From NCBI GenBank assembly GCA_963691815.1, contig OY829651.1, forward strand, positions 11,207,417 through 11,271,416: DNA of 64,000 bases. Reading direction: 5' to 3'. This document shows, in pieces, positions 55,891 through 64,000 of this stretch. This DNA comes from Echiichthys vipera. Lineage: Eukaryota > Chordata > Actinopteri > Perciformes > Trachinidae. The stretch's first letter is position 1; each line of letters opens with the position of its first letter. Both the position numbers and the translations under genes were made by a program. A model generated the notes under the pieces. It saw only the letters and a list, made by a program, of their open reading frames with translations. It did not search any database and was not told where the DNA came from.

Positions 55891-57007
55891 ATTTACACAT
55901 TTAGACGAGCCTGTGCTACAGCATATGTGAACAAACTTATAAAAAGCCTTTTGTGCTTAAGAAGGAGATGTGCAAAATGAAATGCCTCAAGTGATGTCGT
56001 TTGAGTAAGCATTGGTTGGAGCTGAAGATTGCAAGTTTGAAAATGAAAAAAAATCTGTGTGTGGAGTTCCCAAATTCCTTTAGCCCAAAACGACATCCTC
56101 ACATTGCTTGTTGTGTCCAACCAACCATCCAAAACACAAAGATATACAATTAAAAAAAAAAAAAAAGCCAATCACATCGCAATCATTGAGTTAAAAGGAC
56201 TTTTGGATGAATTGACGACTTATCAAATATTGACAATTTTTTAAATTTTGTTATTTGACTAATTTGAAATGATCGGACTGCTTACATAAACAATAGTTGA
56301 TTTGTCTTAAGTAATGACTGTTAATCAATACAAGAATCATTGTGTTAGCAACACACACTGTCAGTGAGCACCTCTTCCAGTACCTCCAGTTTTTGTGTTC
56401 ATACAGGGTTTGGACATTTTCTTCTTCTCTTAATACAGAAAACTGATTTTACTTTGTCTTCTGTAAGACTCCCATACACACCAACACAACACATATTCCT
56501 CTCTAGCCCCTTAATGCTGAAGACCTACATTTCATTCGCTGCTTCAGGGAATTACTTTGTGAGTGTCTTTAATGGTCATCAGTTCCACCGGCACTTTTTT
56601 CCTAGCACTTTTTCATCAATGTCAGGGTTGCCTGTCTGTAATTACCCTCAAGTAAAAGACCAAAGATGTCCTTCAGAACCCTTCTGTCTACGTGCCTACA
56701 TTTCTAAAAAGTCCCCAATATGGATTTCATCCTCCTTTCAAAGCCAAACATTTGGTAATGCATTCACAGCTCTAGTGTGTTTGGGGGGAAAAAACGTTTG
56801 TTTCCAAAAGCAGGCTTTTATGAAGCAAGGATGTCAGCTTAATGTCAGATTGTTACCTTGTTGTCCTTTTATATTTTCCTCCTCGCTCATCATCCATACT
56901 CTGTCAGAAATTGTAATTTAATGCTGAATCGGGCAATGAAGCGCAGCATGTTTTAGCTGACTGCAAAGTAAAGGCAGGGAAACGATCACCTTGGTGCTGT
57001 CCTAAAG

Positions 57008-59062
<2,055 letters not shown>

Positions 59063-59269
59063 ACCTTCCGCTTCCGGCCACACGAGAACGCCCTCCAGGG
59101 TGTAAGACGGTATTTGTTGGCGGTCTGCCAGAGAACGCCACTGAGCAGCTCATCATGGAGGTCTTTGGACAGTGTGGGGATATTGCTGCCATCAGAAAGA
59201 GCAAGAAAAACTTCTGCCATATACGATTTGCTGAGGAGTTCACTGTGGATAAGGCTTTCTCCCTCTCTG
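59063..59269 (+). CDS. enox2: enox2-like internal exon (first part of RRM)
   Basis: Internal coding exon of 207 bp between AG (59061-59062) and GT (59270-59271), phase 1 at both ends. It completes the Asn codon begun in the previous exon (NPN-LPLPATRERPPGCK) and then enters an RNA-recognition-motif fold. The RNP2-type strand VFVGGLPENATEQ lies at about 59110-59148, and the RNP1-like stretch KKNFCHIRF at about 59203-59229, followed by AEEFTVDKAFSLSG. ATRER (not STRER) and TEQ agree with ENOX2. Length and phase fit the family. RNA binding by the ENOX RRM has not been shown by this sequence; the domain is assigned by motif only. Confidence 0.96.
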
Positions 59270-59866
59270 GTACTGTATGGTATATTCAATCTAAAAGCAG
59301 TGCAAAAAATTATACCATCCTGTATGGTATTTCATTGTCTTTTTATTAGGAGGAACATTTTATGTCTCGTTAGACATCCGTCACACATATACTGTAGTTT
59401 GATGTTTTTATTCAAAATCTTCACTGAAACCCCAACCAACCTCCAACTTTTATGTCCTTTTTATGTGTTGGTTTACATTGGGACTAAAGGTCACAGGAAA
59501 ACAGCTTTCTCTCTAACCCTCCTGGATGATATTGAATCTGTAGAGAGCGCTTGTATTATCAGTCCACTGCTATCAGAGCCCTGGCACTCCTTCACCTCAG
59601 GTGAAGGAAGAATGATGAGCTGTTAACCTTTACTCTGATGGAAATAAAAGGGCTGGTATCCATCATTCAGCCCTACAATTCTCCAGTATCACACATTCAC
59701 TTGCAGCCATTTGACAGATAGATAAATAGATTGGGGGATGGATGGAAAGTTTGCTGCTCTTCATATAAATTGTTTGAAAGTGGAAAAACTTTGAGTATGT
59801 AGTTGAAGGAACAAGAGAGTTGAAGTCAGGGTAGAGTGTGCAGGATCTGGTCAAGAGGCTGATTTC

Positions 59867-60538
59867 TAGGGCTGTCCCCGACCAATGATTTTCTTGGTTG
59901 ACCAGTGGTCGTCATTAGAGTGATTACTCGACTAATCTATGCATATATACACCCCATATATACGCTTGCTATAAGTCTGCCGCCTGTTAATGACACCGGC
60001 AAATTATTTCCGATTCTAATTCTGAATGTGTAAGAAAAAATCAGCAAGGAGACTGTCGAACCATGGGTCGGAACATGGGCAGGTAGCTAGGCAAACGTTA
60101 CTTACATTATTAGGTGGTAGGTCATGTTTGTGGTGGACGAGTGATAGATGGGCAAAGTTTTTCTTGCAAAGTTTGCATGTGACCTTCTTGGGGGTTTTCC
60201 TTGTTCTTTTCAAAGTGATCCCATATTTTAGACGTCTTTCCCGATATGATTTGCTATTAATTATTAACTGTGTAACCACAATGTCGAAGGTACCTGCCGT
60301 CTTAAAAAAAAACACTGACAGTGAATAAGTGTCACATTTTCCTGTATCTGGCCCTTCAAATTAAAAGCCCTCCAGCCTTTTAAGCCAGCATCCAGTTACA
60401 TAGATTTTCACCTAATTTTGACAAGACAGGGCACCAAATGTTTGTTTGTTTTCTGGGACCAATGGACTAATACAATTTTGGTGGGCTAAGTATTTTCTGG
60501 TCAACCAGTGCTTGTTTGACTATTTGGGGGCAGCCGTA
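59867..60538. mobile_element. hAT-like DNA transposon, internally deleted
   Basis: A 672 bp element with terminal inverted repeats: TAGGGCTGTCCCC on the left, TACGGCTGCCCCC on the right (reverse complement), 11 of 13 agreeing, and a second shared GGTTGACCA block further in. It is flanked by CTGATTTC (59859-59866) and CTGATTAC (60539-60546), an 8-bp target duplication with one mismatch, as expected for hAT elements. It keeps a BED zinc-finger coding segment but no catalytic core. Confidence 0.85.
60016..60315 (-). pseudogene. BED-type zinc finger fragment of a hAT transposase
   Basis: An open 99-codon minus-strand frame. Residues about 31-70 include KYGITLKRTRKTPKKVTCKL, a C-x2-C pair (CKLC), then KNFAHLS and HHKHDLP supplying the histidines. 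This is the N-terminal BED finger that hAT transposases (and ZBED genes) use to bind their ends. The upstream residues appear to be a real start region (short, with Met then a Val/Ile-rich stretch). The RNase H-like catalytic domain and dimerisation domain are missing. Confidence 0.7.
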
Positions 60539-61032
60539 CTGATTACACTGCAGTGACGAACCAGTTCGAAATTGGGCTCACTCAAAGATTAAACTGCCTT
60601 TGTACTAGGGAGCTGGCATGGTAAACTCCATTTAATGTCCGATCCAACTAATTTGGCGTTTTCACACACAGCTCTGCCGGGTAATGTGTAAATAATTTCA
60701 GGTTTGCAGTCTTTGTGTAAAAGAGGCTTTAGACTCAGTACTCACCAAGGCCATTTTTCTTTATAACCATCTCTTTTTACTCCTGTATCTGTCTTTATAT
60801 GTTCAATATTTGAGTCTTAATGGCTTAGGTTAAGCAGAATCTTTTTGTTCAAGCTGAAACTTGCATGGATACATCTTCACTGCAATTGCCAGATTTCTAT
60901 AGCTTTTAAATTTGCTTTGCTTTCAGTCTGAACACACCTTTCTATTGAAAAATAACTTTTTCACTGCTACGAATGGAGGCCCTGACCATGTTTGAGTGTA
61001 CAACCACATATGCATGCAGTCACAATAGTATA

Positions 61033-61208
61033 CACTGGAGATCAAAATCAGAGAACAAATGAATGCCTTTGTTATTTAAAAAAAACATGCTAGCACAGCA
61101 ATGGTATAGCCACAGTGGATATTCTATCAAAGTCTGAACGGTAAAAAATAACAATATTTTAGATAAATCATCTTTAAATAACTTGGTTTCTAATTTTGAG
61201 CTCCAGTG
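61033..61208. mobile_element. 176-bp MITE of the Tc1-like family seen at 41054
   Basis: It starts CACTGGAGATCAAAATCAGAG and ends, reverse complemented, CACTGGAGCTCAAAATTAGAA. It is flanked by TA (61031-61032, 61209-61210). Its right interior (TCTATCAAAGTCTGAACGG) matches the equivalent part of the 41054 element (TCTATCAAATCCTAAACAA), so it is an internal deletion derivative of a relative. Confidence 0.8.
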
Positions 61209-61542
61209 TATTTATAACATATCAGTTAATGTTTAACAATGTTGTACTAGATTTCCTAGTGGTTTTAGTTGATTCATTTCTCGATTATTCAGTAACTGAC
61301 TGAGTTTGAGCTCTATGCTGCATGTCACCTGCTTTTATCAGTTAGTTTTAGGGTCAGGATTGTGTTTTGTGGGACTTATAGTGGAGAAAGGGAGTTCTGA
61401 TTCAACAAAGTCACACAACACAAACAAGCTAACCGTTCGACGTTTTGCTGTTGCCCGTGGTGCCCCCATCCTACATTTCTTAGCTTTAATGCCTGTACTC
61501 CTTTGTGCTTCTGCAAACTGGGGCCTGCTGACCACCATCTCC

Positions 61543-61582
61543 TGTAGGTAACACACTGACTATGGATAAGTACCTCATACAA
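61543..61582. repeat. 40-bp dispersed repeat, second copy
   Basis: Begins TGTAGGTAACACACTGAC and ends AAGTACCTCATACAA. It matches 6021-6060 at 37 of 40 positions. Confidence 0.75.
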
Positions 61583-62832
61583 CCACACAAAAATCTGAAC
61601 TATCTCTTCGACTGAGGAAGCAGTCTCTCTGCTGGATGTGTTATACCAGCTTATGATTTATTTTTTTTATTATTATTTTATCTCCATCCAGCAGCTTCTC
61701 TCTATGTGGATTGCAGACCCTATATTCCCTCTTCTCAAAAAGCTCATTTAAAAGACCAGCCACTGCAATAATACTCTTTGCATTATTTAATATATGTGTG
61801 TGGGTGTGCGTGTGCGCATGCGTGTGCTTGTGTGCGTGTCACATCTACCTCTTCCCTACAGTAAGATTGGAGCTATAAGTCCATATATTAGCCAGATGAC
61901 AGACCTGTGTAGCTTTCTCATAAATACTACTTTCCATAACACTCTGGCCTCTTTTCCCAAAACACACTCACACACAGACAGATACACACTACTACAGCAA
62001 CCTCTGCACACTGAGGTCTCCCTTTATGAAATATTTAACCAAATCGAGAGCCTTAAGCAGGGAGAGTAGACTTGAGAAACATCCCAAAACTCACACATAT
62101 CTATCTTCTGCTTGCACCGACATCCAAATTTATCTCTACTTTCCTCTGCTGAGAGCGTGTGTTCATCTGTGTTTGGAGGAAAGGCTTGCCCGGGGCTTTC
62201 TGGGCTTGTTTCCTTGTTTGTGAGTTCACACTGTACTGTAACCATCCCGTTCTCTCACAGATCCTTCAGACCAATCAATTAACAAAACAAGTGTCATTGC
62301 TCTTCACACCGACACACAGGTGGAATGAGCTTTGAGTGTCCGGTGGTAGGCTGTTAGGGCTATCAGTGTAATTACGAGTGTCTCACACTTGTATAGATAC
62401 AGAATGAAAAGCTCAAGTGACTTGCTCAGCTTTTGTCCGTCTACCTATTGGTCTATACACCTGGAGTGTAGCTGCAACAACAGAACATATGGTGAGAACA
62501 AAGAGGATGTGTAGATCAGGTCGTTCCTTTCTATTTGAACAAGTTGATCAATTTATCCTTGTCAGATACTTGTGTGTATGTTCCTCTGTGAGTTTGAATA
62601 AAGCCATTTGTCTCCCTATCTGTGTGTATCTGCATATGTGTGCTGGTTATTCTGTCTGTGCTTATCTCTGTCTTTTTACTGTATATCTGAATCAGAGCAG
62701 TTCTTCATAGGTGATGATTCACCCTGTTGCCACTCTTATCCATGTCCTCTGTTTTCTCTCTATCTCTGCAGTCAATCTTTCCCCTAGACCTCTTCTTTTT
62801 CTTAATTTGTCTCATCTCATTCCTCTCTTCAG
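61583..62832. other. No gene; intron before the last seen ENOX exon
   Basis: TG-rich short run at 61794-61838. Nothing else recognised up to the acceptor at 62831. Confidence 0.45.
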
Positions 62833-63066
62833 GTTACCGTATTCGTTTGGGCTCCAGCACAGACAAAAAAGATTCCGGCCGTCTTCACGTGGACTTCGCT
62901 CAGGCCAGAGACGACCTTTATGAGTGGGAGTGTCGGCAGCGCATGTTGGCCAGAGAGGAGAGGCACCGCCGCAAAATCAACGAGGATCATCTCCGGCCTC
63001 CCTCCCCTCCTCCCATTGTCCACTACTCTGAGCACGAATGCAGCCAGCTGGGAGAAAAGATCAAAG
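62833..63066 (+). CDS. enox2: enox2-like internal exon (end of RRM and basic/acidic region)
   Basis: Internal coding exon of 234 bp between AG (62831-62832) and GT (63067-63068), phase 1 at both ends. The carried G gives Gly, then YRIRLGSSTDKKDSGRLHVD closes the RRM, followed by FAQARDDLYEWECRQRMLA, a REERHRRK basic stretch, LRPPSPPPIVHYSEHECS and GEKIK. YRIR, DDLYEWEC, RQRMLA and PPPIVHYSEHECS match ENOX2 better than ENOX1. The last G should pair with an exon beginning AT to give Asp (KIK-D). I did not find that exon in the remaining 934 bases, so the gene continues beyond the window. The parts that carry the described copper site, adenine site and drug-binding motif of ENOX2 are therefore not here. 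Confidence 0.96.
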
Positions 63067-64000
63067 GTTGGTAGACAAACATGTCAATCGGTTAATCCAC
63101 TTCAGTCTAGACTGCACTATACTAAATATACAGTTTACTGTATAAATAATATGTATAAAAACTATTATTTGATGGATTGCAATAAGATTTGGTCAGACCT
63201 CCGTGTTCCTCTCAGGATACATTGTTTAAAGTCTCTCTAACCCATGACAATAAGTACAAAATATATATGATAAATAAATTCTATGGGGGGAAAAGGCTTC
63301 TTTGGCACAGGTATGATGGTGGTGCGTGGCTATGAAGCATGATGTCCTCAAAATGTCCAGTTATTTTTTACGTGTAGTTGAATTTGGCTTTATTGATGCC
63401 ACAGAACAGGTTGGCCCTCGCTGTTCACTGGCCAGCTGTGTCCCCAGTTATGATGAACAAGATAAACATTATACCCTATTAGCATATGAGCTTTATTATT
63501 GTGAGTATGTTAGCATGCTGTGCCTCACTATGGTCTCACAGAGCCACTGGAACAGCTGTAGGCTCTTAAGCCCAGCTCAGACCAAAGATTTGCATGAGAC
63601 GAAACCTGGCGGTGAGGGTCGAGCGAGCAAGAGAGGGGGCGCCATAATCGAGAAATAAGCAGTCGGTCAGGGAAATAAAACAGTATTTTCATCATTTCAT
63701 CACTGTAAGAAGGCTTCGGTAGCAAGTATCTCATTATATCTGTCCTCGTTTATATTTTATAATGCTACATATTATATACAGCTACGAAAAAAAAGGAAAA
63801 ATGGACTATGAAGGGATGCAGTTTATTTAGAGCCGGCAGTGATCTGTCATCTAACTACACGGTTCCTTGGTGCCAGACTCAAGACATCACATTCTTTGAT
63901 AGCAAGGAGTTGGCCTAAAATGTGAAAGGTGTGGTTGAGTATAGTTATAGTCTTCTGAGTACATGTAAGAAGAGGATGGGCTGAAGGGGCCTCTGGGATG
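63067..64000. other. No further ENOX exon seen
   Basis: Start of the next intron. I looked for an exon beginning with a codon completing Asp and reading DSKFSEA-like text and did not find it. Confidence 0.5.

Noticed and set aside
56364..56921. 185-codon open frame, the longest non-repeat one on the + strand
   Set aside because: Ser/Phe/Leu-rich with no domain, no splice or promoter context, and inside an ENOX intron. It is likely chance in pyrimidine-rich DNA.

Overview
This 64 kb window is vertebrate genomic DNA, almost certainly from a ray-finned (spiny-rayed type) fish. The signs are an intron-rich conserved vertebrate gene with GT-AG exons, very long (TG)n and (CT)n microsatellites, tRNA-derived SINEs and LINE 3' tails of kinds common in teleosts, several cut-and-paste DNA transposon families, and one endogenous retrovirus. 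There is no prokaryotic gene organisation, CRISPR array or operon.

Only one host gene is supported: four internal coding exons of an ecto-NOX disulfide-thiol exchanger on the + strand, at 24342-24473, 51602-51754, 59063-59269 and 62833-63066. They join in one frame, every junction is phase 1, and together they cover the N-terminal linker, the CK-rich segment, the RRM and the start of the following charged region. Residue choices favour ENOX2 over ENOX1. The first exons and the C-terminal half lie outside the window or were not found in it.

Region by region: 1-24341 is upstream or intronic DNA with a perfect long hairpin (1484-1531), SINEs (about 2083, 7965), a PIF/Harbinger-like element keeping a Myb-like fragment (4015-4579), a LINE RT remnant (11390) and long microsatellites near 17.5 and 18 kb. 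The 27 kb intron 24474-51601 holds a 7.6 kb endogenous retrovirus on the minus strand (26154-33761), a decayed Tc1-like element (41054-42141), two LINE RT C-terminal fragments (42225, 45830, the second inside a terminal-inverted-repeat element), SINE/LINE tails and a 206 bp (TG)n. The introns 51755-59062 and 59270-62832 hold two more (TG)n arrays, a hAT deletion derivative with a BED zinc finger (59867-60538) and a 176 bp MITE that shares ends with the Tc1-like element.

The most notable object is the retrovirus. Its two 433 bp LTRs differ at one position and it has a matching 5 bp target duplication, so insertion or LTR homogenisation looks recent. Yet gag is mostly gone, pol is broken by stops and frameshifts and carries active-site changes, and a LINE tail sits in the protease region. 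Its primer binding site matches the 3' end of tRNA-Tyr. I saw no clearly new gene system; the interest lies in this defective-but-young provirus and in the transposon remnants that keep recognisable domains.
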